Shown here piece after piece: positions 1 to 8,344 of a DNA stretch of 64,000 bases. The notes below the pieces were generated by a model that worked only from the letters and a program-made list of their open reading frames with translations, ran no database searches and was not told where the DNA came from. A program made the translations under genes and the position numbers. Position 1 is the stretch's first letter. Every line of letters begins with the position of its first letter. This DNA comes from Kitasatospora setae KM-6054 (GTDB lineage Bacteria > Actinomycetota > Actinomycetes > Streptomycetales > Streptomycetaceae), in contig NC_016109.1 in the NCBI RefSeq assembly GCF_000269985.1, positions 2,046,001-2,110,000 on the forward strand, read 5' to 3'.

Positions 1-575
1 TCGAGGGTCTCGTCGGGGCGGAGGCGGGCGACGTGCAGGGCGGCGTGCTTCTGCCGGATGCCGATCGCGCGCTGGTTGGCGTGCTTGCCCATGCCGGACG
101 CGAGGGTGGTCCAACCGCCGCGGGCGAGCTGGTCGTTGATGTCGAGCTGCTCGTAGCCGGGGGCGATGCCGGCGGTGTCGGGGATGGTCCACATCTGGAT
201 GAAGTGGACCGGGTCCCGGTGGGCGGGCTCGCCGGTGAGCGTCCAGGAGTCGTTCTTCTCGCTGTGCAGGATGCCGCTGCCGGCGCTCATCCGCTGGGCG
301 AGGCCGGGGTAGATGACGCCGTTGTGGCCCTCGGAGTCCTGGTGGACCAGGCCGCCGTCGAGCACCCAGGTGATGATCTCCATGTCCCGGTGCGGGTGGG
401 TGTCGAAGCCGGTGCCGGGGGCGACGGTGTCGTCGTTGGAGACCAGCAGCAGGCCGAAGTGGGTGTTGGCCGGGTCCCAGTGCCGGGAGAAGGAGAAGGA
501 GTGCTTGGAGTCCAGCCAGCCGGCCCGGGTGCGGTAGCGCTCGTCGGCGCGGCGCAGGTCGATCGTGGATGCCAT
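1..575 (-). CDS. Pirin family protein (C-terminus cut by window edge)
   Basis: A cupin-fold protein of the pirin family. Bacterial members include quercetin 2,3-dioxygenases and proteins that bind metabolic enzymes. About 191 codons are visible and the C-terminal cupin lies outside the window. The four metal ligands of the N-terminal cupin are present: His60 and His62 in a T-H-P-H-R motif, then His104 and Glu106 in an I-L-H-S-E motif. The start is the ATG at 575, preceded by a good GGAGGA site. The family call is secure, but the substrate or partner cannot be told from sequence. The next gene is divergent, so the space up to position 758 probably holds promoters for both. Confidence 0.9.
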   Translation of the reverse strand, partial: MASTIDLRRADERYRTRAGWLDSKHSFSFSRHWDPANTHFGLLLVSNDDTVAPGTGFDTHPHRDMEIITWVLDGGLVHQDSEGHNGVIYPGLAQRMSAGSGILHSEKNDSWTLTGEPAHRDPVHFIQMWTIPDTAGIAPGYEQLDINDQLARGGWTTLASGMGKHANQRAIGIRQKHAALHVARLRPDETL

Positions 576-758
576 CGGGTCCTCCTCCGTCTGGGGCGTT
601 CGGGGCGGGACGCCCTCCCTGTTGTTGAATTGTAAACCATCTGCGGGGCGGCGGGCATTCCCGGTCGGCGGGACGGGCACCGGGGCGTGATTGTCAGTGA
701 CCTGCGTCACACTGCTGCGGGACCACGCACGAGCGAACCTCCGGACGGGTGGGCAACG

Positions 759-1937
759 ATGAACGACGCACGGAACGGCGCGGGGAACGACGCACGAAAC
801 GACGTACGGAACGAGGCGGACGACCGAAACGGCCGGGGCGGCCCGGACGGTCGGGGCGGCCTGCTGGCCGTCGGGACGAAGAAGGGCCTGTTCCTGGGCC
901 GCAGCAGCCCGGACCGCGAGAAGTGGGAGTTCAGCGGCCCGCACTTCGCGATGAACGGGATCTACGCGGTGGGCATCGACCGCCGCGGCGGCCGGACCAG
1001 GCTGCTGGTCGGGGCGGACAGCAGCCACTGGGGGCCCGCCGTGTCCTGGTCGGACGACCTGGGCGCGAGCTGGCAGCGGCCCGCCCGGCCCGCGCTGCGC
1101 TTCCCGGAGCGGACGGGCGCCTCGCTGGAGCGGGTGTGGCAGTTGCAGCCGGCCGGCGACGAGGCGCCGGGGGTGGTGTACGCGGGCACCGAGCCGGCCG
1201 CGCTGTTCCGCTCCGCCGACGGCGGCGAGAGCTTCGAGCTGGTCGACGCGCTCTGGGACCACCCGCAGCGCGAGCGGTGGGGCGCGGGCTACGGCGGCCA
1301 GGGCCTGCACACGGTGGTCACCGACCCGCGCGACCCGGCGGCGCTGCTGGTCGCGGTCTCCTCCGGCGGCGCCTACCGGAGCGCCGACGGCGGCGCGAGC
1401 TGGCAGCCGTCCAACACCGGGCTGCGGGCCGACTTCCTGCCGGAGCGGTTCCCCGAGTTCGGCCAGTGCGTGCACAAGATCGCCCGGGACGCCGGCGACC
1501 CCGACCGGCTCTACCTGCAGAACCACGGCGGGGTGTACCGCAGCGACGACGCCGGGCGGTCGTGGCGGCCGATCAGCGACGGCCTGCCCGCCGACTTCGG
1601 CTTCGGCGTCGCCGCGCACCCGCACGACCCGGGCACCGCGTACCTGTTCCCGCTGGAGGCCGACACCTCCCGACTGCCGGCCGACCGCCGCTGCCGGGTG
1701 TTCCGGACCACCGACGCGGGCGGCAGCTGGCAGCCGCTGAGCGCCGGACTGCCCGCCGAGGAGCACTACGGGGTGGTGCTGCGCGACGCGCTGTGCACCG
1801 ACGACGGCGATCCGGCGGGCGTCTACCTCGGCAACCGCAACGGCGAGGTCTACGGCTCCGCGGACGGCGGTGGGCACTGGTCGCTGCTCACCTCCCACCT
1901 GCCGGACGTGCTGTGCGTCCGGGCGGCGGTGCTGTGA
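759..1937 (+). CDS. Asp-box (BNR) repeat beta-propeller protein, exo-sialidase-like fold
   Basis: A protein of 392 residues built almost wholly of beta-propeller blades. At least five Asp-box motifs are visible (S-A-D-G-G-E-S-F, S-A-D-G-G-A-S-W, S-D-D-A-G-R-S-W, T-T-D-A-G-G-S-W, S-A-D-G-G-G-H-W), the pattern of sialidase/VPS10/YCF48-type propellers. No signal peptide or sialidase Arg triad is obvious, so hydrolytic activity should not be assumed. The first 35 residues are a low-complexity Asn/Asp/Arg/Gly stretch. I chose the ATG at 759, since an upstream GTG at 687 lies in non-coding-looking sequence; neither has a strong ribosome site. It is convergent with the MarR gene. Confidence 0.75.
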   Translation: MNDARNGAGNDARNDVRNEADDRNGRGGPDGRGGLLAVGTKKGLFLGRSSPDREKWEFSGPHFAMNGIYAVGIDRRGGRTRLLVGADSSHWGPAVSWSDDLGASWQRPARPALRFPERTGASLERVWQLQPAGDEAPGVVYAGTEPAALFRSADGGESFELVDALWDHPQRERWGAGYGGQGLHTVVTDPRDPAALLVAVSSGGAYRSADGGASWQPSNTGLRADFLPERFPEFGQCVHKIARDAGDPDRLYLQNHGGVYRSDDAGRSWRPISDGLPADFGFGVAAHPHDPGTAYLFPLEADTSRLPADRRCRVFRTTDAGGSWQPLSAGLPAEEHYGVVLRDALCTDDGDPAGVYLGNRNGEVYGSADGGGHWSLLTSHLPDVLCVRAAVL

Positions 1938-1972
1938 CCGGCCGCCCGGACGGTCCGGCGGGCCGGGCCGCC

Positions 1973-2012
1973 GGGCGTCCGGGCGTCCGGGCGTCCGGGC
2001 GTCCGGGCGTCC
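1973..2012. repeat. Short tandem repeat, five copies of GGGCGTCC
   Basis: Five exact head-to-tail copies of an 8-bp unit lie in the gap between two convergent genes. The unit is not self-complementary, so this is a simple repeat rather than a clear terminator. Length variation between strains would be expected. Confidence 0.8.
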
Positions 2013-2020
2013 GGGCAGCC

Positions 2021-2485
2021 TCAGGAGTCGGCGGCGCGCAGCCGGTCGCTGACGGTGCCCAGGCTGTCGGCGAGGGCGGCGAGCTGGGCCGGGGTGAGGA
2101 CGTCGATCAGGGCCTCGCGGACGGCGGCGACGTGGCCGGGGGCGGCCGCGCGCAGGGCGGCCCAGCCCTGGTCGGTGAGCTCGGCGAAGACGCCGCGGAC
2201 GTCGCTCGGGCAGGAGCGGCGGGCGACCAGGCCGCTCTTCTCCAGCTGGGTGACCTGGTAGGTGAGGCCGCTCTTGGAGGTGATCAGGCGGTCGGCCAGG
2301 TCGGTCATCCGGAGCGAGCCGCCGGGGGCGGCGGAGAGCTGCACCAGGATCTCGTACTGGGTGTGGGAGAGCCCCGCGTCCTCCTTGAGCTGGCGCTCCA
2401 GGCGGCGGGCGACCAGGTTGGTGGCGGCGACGAACCCGCGCCAGGCGGCCATCTCGGTCTCGTTGAGCCAGCGGGGTTCGTCCAT
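2021..2485 (-). CDS. MarR family transcriptional regulator
   Basis: A 154-residue winged-helix repressor of the MarR family. It has the usual layout: an N-terminal dimerisation helix, a helix-turn-helix around L-R-M-T-D-L-A-D-R-L...S-K-S-G-L-T-Y-Q-V, a wing with the family D-V-R-G motif, and C-terminal dimer helices. The start is the ATG at 2485. The gene is divergent from the extradiol dioxygenase, and two palindromes of the MarR type lie in the 102-bp gap. It therefore very likely represses itself and the dioxygenase and is released by a phenolic ligand. The ligand is an inference from the partner gene. Confidence 0.92.
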   Translation of the reverse strand: MDEPRWLNETEMAAWRGFVAATNLVARRLERQLKEDAGLSHTQYEILVQLSAAPGGSLRMTDLADRLITSKSGLTYQVTQLEKSGLVARRSCPSDVRGVFAELTDQGWAALRAAAPGHVAAVREALIDVLTPAQLAALADSLGTVSDRLRAADS

Positions 2486-2506
2486 GCCCCGGAGTCTACT
2501 CCGGTT

Positions 2507-2520
2507 GTTCAAATTCGAAC
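2507..2520. promoter_or_regulatory. Candidate MarR operator 1
   Basis: GTTCAAATTCGAAC is a 14-bp palindrome with one mismatched pair. It lies 21 bp upstream of the MarR start codon and matches the second site in 13 of 14 positions. Confidence 0.7.
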
Positions 2521-2545
2521 TCGGGTGTACCTTCGGAGGCACAAG

Positions 2546-2559
2546 GTTCAAATTTGAAC
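2546..2559. promoter_or_regulatory. Candidate MarR operator 2
   Basis: GTTCAAATTTGAAC is a perfect 14-bp palindrome, 28 bp upstream of the dioxygenase start. Its centre is 39 bp from that of operator 1. The two AT-rich palindromes stand out in a very GC-rich region, which supports a regulatory role. Confidence 0.75.
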
Positions 2560-2587
2560 TACAGGCCGGCAGCAGGAGGACGGACCC

Positions 2588-3370
2588 ATGAGCACCCCCA
2601 CCACCGAGCGCATGCCCACCCTCTACCTCTCGCACGGCGCGCCCCCGCTCGCCGACGACCCGATCTGGCCCGGCGAACTCGCCGCCTGGTCCGCCGACCT
2701 GCCCCGCCCGAAGGCCATCCTGATGGTCTCCGCGCACTGGGAGGAGGCCCCGCTGGCGATCGGCGCGATCGAGACCGTCCCGCTGGTCTACGACTTCTGG
2801 GGCTTCCCCGAGCACTACTACCAGGTGCGGTACGCCGCCCCCGGCGCCCCCGAACTCGCCGCCTCCGTCCGCAAACTGCTGAACGCCCCCGGCACCCCCG
2901 TCCAGGACGTGCCGGACCGCGGCCTGGACCACGGCGCGTACGTCCCGCTGGTCGAGATGTACCCCGACGCGGACATCCCCGTCCTCCAGGTCTCGCTGCC
3001 CACCCTCGACCCGCGCAAGCTGATGGAGATCGGCCGCAAGCTCGCCCCGCTGCGCGACGAGGGCGTACTGATCGTCGGCTCCGGCTTCTTCACCCACAAC
3101 CTGCGCGCCCTCTCTCCCGACGGCCGGATCTCCTCCGTGATGGCCGAGTTCGACGACTGGGGCCACCGCGCCCTCGAAGCCCGCGACCTCGACGCCCTGC
3201 TCGACTTCGAACACAAGGCCCCCGCCGGCCGCCTCGCCCACCCCCGCACCGAGCACTTCGCCCCGCTCTTCGTCACCCTCGGCGCCGGCGAAGCCGACCT
3301 CGGCGACCAGCGCAGCGTCATCGACGGCTTCTGGATGGGCCTGGCCAAGCGCTCCATCCAACTCGGCTGA
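2588..3370 (+). CDS. Class III extradiol ring-cleavage dioxygenase (DODA/YgiD type)
   Basis: A 260-residue LigB-superfamily enzyme of the 4,5-DOPA dioxygenase type, which opens catechol rings with non-haem metal and O2. The expected metal and acid-base histidines are visible in Y-L-S-H-G-A-P-P, V-S-A-H-W-E-E, L-D-H-G-A-Y-V-P-L and F-F-T-H-N-L-R, and the length is that of the family. A GGAGGA site precedes the ATG at 2588. It is divergent from a MarR regulator with two operators between, so it is probably induced by an aromatic compound. The natural substrate is not evident; detoxification of a catechol is the simplest guess. Confidence 0.9.
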   Translation: MSTPTTERMPTLYLSHGAPPLADDPIWPGELAAWSADLPRPKAILMVSAHWEEAPLAIGAIETVPLVYDFWGFPEHYYQVRYAAPGAPELAASVRKLLNAPGTPVQDVPDRGLDHGAYVPLVEMYPDADIPVLQVSLPTLDPRKLMEIGRKLAPLRDEGVLIVGSGFFTHNLRALSPDGRISSVMAEFDDWGHRALEARDLDALLDFEHKAPAGRLAHPRTEHFAPLFVTLGAGEADLGDQRSVIDGFWMGLAKRSIQLG

Positions 3371-3465
3371 CCCCGGCCCCGGTCCGGCTCCGACCCCGAC
3401 TCCCCTCCCGCTCCCCGGCGTTCGACAGAATGCCGGGGAGTCGGCACGACGGGGGGACGGACGGA

Positions 3466-3879
3466 ATGACGGAGCCGGGACGACCACTGCGGGGCAGGTA
3501 CGCGCTGGCGGTGATGGCCGCGGGCTGGGCCTGCGCCTGGCCCGCGCTGCACGCCGAGAACGGCGTGTCCCGACTGATGCGGCGCTGCCTGGACGGCCCC
3601 GGGGTACCCGGGTACGCACTGGTACTGGCCTGGACCGGGCTGCTGCTGAACGCCGCCGCGACACTCTGGGTCCTGCTGCTCGCCGTCCGGACGCGACGGG
3701 ACCGCTCCCGCCCGCTCGGCCTGGCCGGCGGCCTGCTGCTCGCTGCCCTGCCCGCCGCCCTGCTGGTCGGCGTCCTCCAATACGCCCTCCTCCAGGACGT
3801 CCGCGCCCACGCCGGCCCGCAGCGCAGCCCCTGCGAGGGCGCGCCGGTCCGCGCCGGGTGGGTCGGCGCGGGTCAGTAG
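3466..3879 (+). CDS. Small membrane protein of unknown function
   Basis: A 137-residue protein with three hydrophobic segments, roughly residues 12-28, 50-73 and 85-109, separated by a short Cys-containing loop (E-N-G...R-R-C-L-D) and an Arg-rich loop. No known domain is recognised. The ATG at 3466 follows a G-rich GGGGGGACGG stretch; an upstream in-frame ATG at 3430 has no ribosome site. The end overlaps the convergent NAD(P)-binding gene by 7 bp. Confidence 0.6.
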   Translation: MTEPGRPLRGRYALAVMAAGWACAWPALHAENGVSRLMRRCLDGPGVPGYALVLAWTGLLLNAAATLWVLLLAVRTRRDRSRPLGLAGGLLLAALPAALLVGVLQYALLQDVRAHAGPQRSPCEGAPVRAGWVGAGQ

Positions 3880-4514
3880 CCGCAGGTGAAGCGTTCGCCG
3901 TGGTGGGCGGGGTGTTCGAGTTCGTCGACCAGGGCGGTGGCGAAGTCCGGGAGGGAGAGGGTGGAGAGGCCGTCGGGGGTGGTCAGCAGGGTGTCGGCGG
4001 CGAGGCGGTAGCTGCCGGTGCGCTCGCCCGGGAGGAGGTTCCGCGGGGGGCTGAGGACCGTCCAGTCGAGGTCGCGGACGGTGCGCAGGTAGTCCAGTGC
4101 CCGGCCGTGCGCGCGCATCAGCTCGAACTGGCGGGGCGGGACGGAGGGCTCGTCCCAGAGCGGGGTGCCGGACGCGGTGAGCAGGCTGCCCGCGCTGCCC
4201 ACCACCAGCAGGCGCGGCGCGGCGTCCCCGAGTCGGCGCAGCCCCGCGACCAGCGCGTGCGCGGCGGGCTCCACCAGCCGGCCCCGGCCCGGGCCGTCCC
4301 CGCCGCCGACCGCGCTCACCACCGCCTGCCGCCCCTCCGCGACCCGCGCGACGTCCTCCGGATCGAGGACGTCCCCGCGCTCCACGCTGATCGCCAGCCC
4401 CTGGTACTCCGCCGGCCGCCGTACCACCGCCGTCACCCGGTGCTCCCGCGCCAGCGCCTCGGTCACCACGCACCGGCCGATCGCACCGTTCGCCCCGATC
4501 ACCGCGACCTGCAT
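3873..4514 (-). CDS. NAD(P)-binding oxidoreductase, atypical SDR (NmrA/YwnB-like)
   Basis: A 213-residue Rossmann protein beginning with the dinucleotide motif V-I-G-A-N-G-A-I-G-R. Its length and the missing Tyr-x-x-x-Lys dyad place it with the atypical SDRs of the NmrA / YwnB / BLVRB-like group. Such proteins act as NAD(P)H-dependent reductases or redox sensors. The W-T-V-L-S-P-P-R segment and a C-terminal S-L-P-D-F-A dimer/substrate region fit that group. It stands alone and converges on the small membrane gene. Substrate unknown. Confidence 0.85.
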   Translation of the reverse strand: MQVAVIGANGAIGRCVVTEALAREHRVTAVVRRPAEYQGLAISVERGDVLDPEDVARVAEGRQAVVSAVGGGDGPGRGRLVEPAAHALVAGLRRLGDAAPRLLVVGSAGSLLTASGTPLWDEPSVPPRQFELMRAHGRALDYLRTVRDLDWTVLSPPRNLLPGERTGSYRLAADTLLTTPDGLSTLSLPDFATALVDELEHPAHHGERFTCGY

Positions 4515-4628
4515 GCCCGACCAGCCTCGCTCTCGACGCCACGACCCTGACGTTTCATCAGACCATGTGCGCGGAGTGGGACACGGGAGGCGGGAACGGG
4601 GAGGGGGCCGTCGCGCGGGGTCGCGGGG

Positions 4629-5675
4629 TTACGGGGTCGGGGGGAGGTCGGCGATGGTGTCGAGGATGGCGGTGCGGAGTTCGTGGGCGCCGTCGGGGCG
4701 GGTGTGTTCGTAGTAGAGGTACCAGTGGCCGCGGGCGGCGACGAGGTCGGCGTAGCGGGCGGTGGGGAGCCAGGGGGTGTCGGGGGTGAGGCGGTGCCAG
4801 TGGTGGAGGTCGGGGGAGGTGGCGAGGCCGCAGCGTTCCTCGTAGTTGCCGGTGGCGTCGGCGGAGCCGTCGTAGAGGGCGAGCCAGCCGGCCCGGGGGT
4901 GGGGGACGATCGCGGTGATGCGGGATTCGTAGGCGTCCCAGGCGCCGGGCGGGCCGACGTCGAGGGTTTCGGCGGCGCGGCCGGGGGCGGTGGTGAAGTG
5001 GCGGCCGTCGGGTGACTGGGCGCGGGCGGTGGGTTGGACGGTGAGGCCGGTGGTGTGGATGTCGGCGGTGGCGTGGGCGCGGTCGCGTTCGGCGGGGGTG
5101 AGGGGGCGGGCCCGGGAGACGGTGCTGAAGAGGTGGACGGTGTCGCCGGTGTCGAGCAGGTAGGGGTCCTTGACGCCTTCGGTGCCGGTGTTCTCGGCGG
5201 TGAGGACGGGGGTGCGGGTGGCGAGGTCGAAGTCCTCGGGGCGGCGGGCGCGCAGGGCGTCGATGCGCCAGCGGTTGTCGGCGGGGTCGACGTAGCTGAG
5301 GTGGAGCAGGTACTCGCCGTCGCGGCGGAGCAGGGCGAGGCGTTCCATCGACGGGGTGCGGAGTTCGTCGCTGCGGACGGACCAGAGGTCGTGGAACTCG
5401 ATGCCGTCGGTGCTCTCGGCGACGGCGCAGCGCCAGCCCCGGTCGGGGCCGCCGGCGGTGCCGCGCGGGCGCCGTTCGCGGTAGGTGAGCAGGAAGCGGT
5501 CGCGGTCGGGTTCGTAGCGGACGGAGGGGCAGCCCGCCCAGTAGCCGGGTTCGGGGCGTTCGGGGGCGCGGACGAGGTGGGAGCCGGTGAGGTCGGGGGC
5601 GGCGGGCGGGGCGGGGTGCGGCATCGGGACCGTCCAGGGTGGGGAGAGCGGGTGCGGGTCGACTGACTCGCCCAC
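4629..5675 (-). CDS. Five-bladed propeller glycoside hydrolase-like protein (GH43/GH130-like)
   Basis: A 348-residue cytoplasmic protein with the repeating blade pattern of GH43/GH117/GH130 enzymes (G-Y-W-A-G-C-P-S-V-R-Y, W-R-C-A-V-A-E-S-T-D-G-I, L-H-L-S-Y-V-D). It probably cleaves or phosphorolyses an imported oligosaccharide; the exact family is uncertain and the catalytic acids cannot be fixed by eye. The first possible start is the GTG at 5675, which lies inside a promoter-like element and would be leaderless; an ATG at 5624 is the alternative. It is divergent from the PHP hydrolase and forms the left edge of the catabolic locus. Confidence 0.6.
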   Translation of the reverse strand: MGESVDPHPLSPPWTVPMPHPAPPAAPDLTGSHLVRAPERPEPGYWAGCPSVRYEPDRDRFLLTYRERRPRGTAGGPDRGWRCAVAESTDGIEFHDLWSVRSDELRTPSMERLALLRRDGEYLLHLSYVDPADNRWRIDALRARRPEDFDLATRTPVLTAENTGTEGVKDPYLLDTGDTVHLFSTVSRARPLTPAERDRAHATADIHTTGLTVQPTARAQSPDGRHFTTAPGRAAETLDVGPPGAWDAYESRITAIVPHPRAGWLALYDGSADATGNYEERCGLATSPDLHHWHRLTPDTPWLPTARYADLVAARGHWYLYYEHTRPDGAHELRTAILDTIADLPPTP

Positions 5676-5697
5676 TTTCTATCAGATCGAAGAGAAG
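5674..5697 (-). promoter_or_regulatory. Promoter/operator element shared with 19188-19211
   Basis: On the minus strand this reads TCGATCTGATAGAAAGTGGG at its core. The same core with two changes (G for C, C for G) precedes the hydroxyacid dehydrogenase at 19140. The GATAGA hexamer could be a -10 box. Such identity between two non-coding regions of one locus suggests a common regulator, most simply the ROK protein at 20468. A weaker relative sits at 5854-5873, just upstream of the PHP hydrolase. Confidence 0.5.
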
Positions 5698-5901
5698 TCG
5701 GACGGAGCGCGCGGACGGAGAATCGGGGCGATTGCGCTGGTCAGACCCACTTCCACCTGCCGATCGTTCGTGACGGACATGTTTCCCCCGATGGCGATCA
5801 CACAACGTGCCCCGGGTCGATCTTGACCGACCCCGCCCCGGAGCGGCTAACTTCTTCTCATAGTCGATGAAATGCCGAAGCAGAAGGAGGCCGGGCCGCC
5901 G

Positions 5902-7470
5902 ATGACCGTTCCCACCACCGACATCCCCGGGTACGCCGGGCTCGGGCTGTACGTCGGCGACCTGCACAACCACTGCGGGATCAGCTACGGCCACGGCAGC
6001 GTCGAGGACGCCTACGCCAACGCCCGGCTGCAGTTGGACTTCGCCAGCGTGACCGGCCACGGCTGGTGGCACGACCTGCCGGAGCGGACGCCGGAGCTGG
6101 CGGGCCTGGTCGACTACCACACCGAGGGCTTCGCCCGGCTGGCGCGGCAGTGGGAGCACGTCCAGGAGGTGACGGCGGCCGCGCACCAGGACGGCCGGTT
6201 CGTGACCTTCCAGTCCTTCGAGTGGCACAGCCTGGCGCACGGCGACCACTGCGTGTACTTCGACGGGCCGCGCGGCGAGATCATCCGGGCGGGCAGCCTG
6301 GAGGGCCTGCGGGTGCGGCTGCGCGAGCTGGCGGCGCAGGGCACCCGGACCTGGGCGCTGCCGCACCACATCGGCTACGGGCCGACCCGGCGGGGCGTCA
6401 ACTGGGCTTCGTTCACCGAGGAGTTCGCTCCGGTGGTGGAGATGGTGTCGATGCACGGCTGCGCCGAGTCGGACGAGGCGCCGCGCGCCTACCTGCACAC
6501 GATGGGGCCGCGCGGCACCGTCGGGACGGCGCTGCACGGGCTGCGGCTGGGGCACCGGTTCGGGCTGATCGGCTCGACCGACCACCACAGCGCCTTCCCC
6601 GGCAGCCACGGGCACGGCCGACTGGCCGTCTGGGCCGACGAGTTGACCCGGGACGGGGTCTGGGGCGCGGTGCAGGGACGCCGCACCTACGCGATCACCG
6701 GCGACCGGATCGTGCTGGCCACCTCGGTGAACGGCGCGCCGATGGGCGCCGAGGCGGCGCCGACCGCCGAGCGGCGGATCCGGGTCGACGTCCGGGGCCG
6801 GGACGCGCTGGACTACGTGGAGCTGCTGCGCAACGGCGTGCCGGTGCACCGGGTCAGCCGGCCCGAGCTGCTCGCCGGGGCCGCCGCGACGGACGCGTTC
6901 ACCGGCACGCTGGGTTTCGCGGTCGGCTGGGGCCGCCGCGAGGAGGCGGTGCGCTGGGAGGTGGAGCTGCGGGTCGAGGGCGGGCGGCTGCTGGACGTCC
7001 AGCCGCGGCTGCGCGGTTCGGAGACGGTCGCCCCGGCCGACGCGGAGCCGGCCACCTACCGGCCGTCCGACTGGGAGCGCACCGGGCCGGGCGGGCTGCG
7101 GCTGCGCACCGTCACCGAGGGCAATCCGAACACCTCGACGGACAGCACCCAGGGCTTCTCGCTGCGGGTCGACGGCGACGACCGGACCAGGCTGACCGCG
7201 GTGGTCAACGGCGTCGAGACGTCCTGGTCGGTGGGCGACCTGCGGGAGGGCGCACGGACCGGGTTCACCGGCGGGTTCGTCTCCGGCGCGTACCGCTTCG
7301 ACCGGGCGGTGCCGGACGCCGAGCTGTCCGCCGGGATCGACCTGACCGACGAACGGCCGGACGGCGACGGCGACTTCTACCACGTGCGGGTGCGGCAGCT
7401 GAACGACCAGTGGGCCTGGTCCAGCCCGACCTGGGTGGGACCGGGCGGCTCCTGTCGCCGGGTCGGCTGA
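5902..7470 (+). CDS. PHP-type metallohydrolase (CehA/McbA or DUF3604-like)
   Basis: A 522-residue protein whose N-terminal half is a PHP-fold metal hydrolase. It has the opening V-G-D-L-H-N-H motif (Asp20, His22, His24), a later F-E-W-H-S, an A-L-P-H-H segment and a S-T-D-H-H-S motif, which together can build a multinuclear metal site. CehA/McbA relatives cleave esters and phosphoesters. The C-terminal 250 residues look like beta-sandwich accessory domains. No signal peptide is seen. The ATG at 5902 follows AAGGAGG; an upstream ATG at 5872 has no site. It leads the rightward run of the catabolic locus. Whether it removes a phosphate, sulfate or ester group here is unknown. Confidence 0.75.
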   Translation: MTVPTTDIPGYAGLGLYVGDLHNHCGISYGHGSVEDAYANARLQLDFASVTGHGWWHDLPERTPELAGLVDYHTEGFARLARQWEHVQEVTAAAHQDGRFVTFQSFEWHSLAHGDHCVYFDGPRGEIIRAGSLEGLRVRLRELAAQGTRTWALPHHIGYGPTRRGVNWASFTEEFAPVVEMVSMHGCAESDEAPRAYLHTMGPRGTVGTALHGLRLGHRFGLIGSTDHHSAFPGSHGHGRLAVWADELTRDGVWGAVQGRRTYAITGDRIVLATSVNGAPMGAEAAPTAERRIRVDVRGRDALDYVELLRNGVPVHRVSRPELLAGAAATDAFTGTLGFAVGWGRREEAVRWEVELRVEGGRLLDVQPRLRGSETVAPADAEPATYRPSDWERTGPGGLRLRTVTEGNPNTSTDSTQGFSLRVDGDDRTRLTAVVNGVETSWSVGDLREGARTGFTGGFVSGAYRFDRAVPDAELSAGIDLTDERPDGDGDFYHVRVRQLNDQWAWSSPTWVGPGGSCRRVG

Positions 7471-7542
7471 CCCGAGCCCGGGTCGGTCGGCCGTACCCCC
7501 GGTCCGTCGTCCGAGTCCGCACACCCGTAGAGGAGTTCCACC

Positions 7543-8295
7543 ATGAACAAGGCAGTACGCCTGGGCACGGCGCTGGCCGCCGCCGCACTGGCCGTGGTCG
7601 GTGCCGCCTGGCCCGCGTCCGCCTCCACCACCGTCTTCGCCGACGACTTCGAGTCCGGTTCGGTCTCCGCCTGGACCAGGCAGCGGGTCGACGGCAACGG
7701 CTCGATCACCGTGGCGCCCGCGCCGGGCGGGGGCAGCGGTTCGGCGGCCCGGTTCAGCGTGCCGGACGACGGCGCCTCGTACCGGGCGGAGGTGGCGGTG
7801 AACGCGCTGGGCTGGGGGAGCTACCGGTTCGCGCTGGCCGACTACCTGCCGGCGGACTGGGTGCAGACCCCGACCGAGACGATCCTCGCCCAGTGGCACG
7901 GCTACCCGCTGGCGGACGGCAGCGACACCAAGCCGCCGATCGCGCTGACCGTGAAGGACGGCTCCTGGCGGCTGAAGGTGCACTGGCTGGTCGACCCGTC
8001 GACGGTGGACGAGGCGGTGATCCCGCTCGGGTCGGTGCAGTTCGGGCACTGGAACCAGTGGGCGTTCGACGTCACCTGGTCGACCCCGACCACGCCCGGC
8101 GCGATCACCGTCTACCGGGACGGCGTGCAGGTCGGCTCGTACAGCGGCCTGAACAACTACCACCAGAACCAGGCGCCGTACTTCAAGACCGGTATCTACC
8201 GGGCCAACTGGAACCCGGCGAAGGGCATCCCGTACCCGACCGGCGGGCCCGACGTGGTGGCGTGGAGCGACAGCGTCACCGTCACCCAGTTCTGA
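7543..8295 (+). CDS. Secreted polysaccharide lyase (PF14099, heparin lyase I / PL20-like)
   Basis: A 250-residue exported protein with a cleavable signal peptide ending near A-S-A-S (residue 28). The rest is a jelly roll of the Polysacc_lyase family, showing I-L-A-Q-W-H-G-Y, K-P-P-I-A-L-T-V and F-K-T-G-I-Y-R motifs. Family members cleave uronic-acid polysaccharides such as heparin-like chains or glucuronan by beta-elimination. A GAGGAG site precedes the ATG. Lying between the PHP hydrolase and an ABC importer, it is likely the extracellular step that makes oligosaccharides. The polymer itself cannot be named from sequence. Confidence 0.75.
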   Translation: MNKAVRLGTALAAAALAVVGAAWPASASTTVFADDFESGSVSAWTRQRVDGNGSITVAPAPGGGSGSAARFSVPDDGASYRAEVAVNALGWGSYRFALADYLPADWVQTPTETILAQWHGYPLADGSDTKPPIALTVKDGSWRLKVHWLVDPSTVDEAVIPLGSVQFGHWNQWAFDVTWSTPTTPGAITVYRDGVQVGSYSGLNNYHQNQAPYFKTGIYRANWNPAKGIPYPTGGPDVVAWSDSVTVTQF

Positions 8296-8344
8296 CCACT
8301 CCCCCGGCGCACAGCCGCCACCGACCCGAAGGGGTAGCACCACC

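Noticed and set aside
5872..5901. Earlier ATG for the PHP hydrolase
   Set aside because: The AAGGAGG at 5884-5890 fits the ATG at 5902; the earlier ATG has no site and adds residues not expected before the fold.
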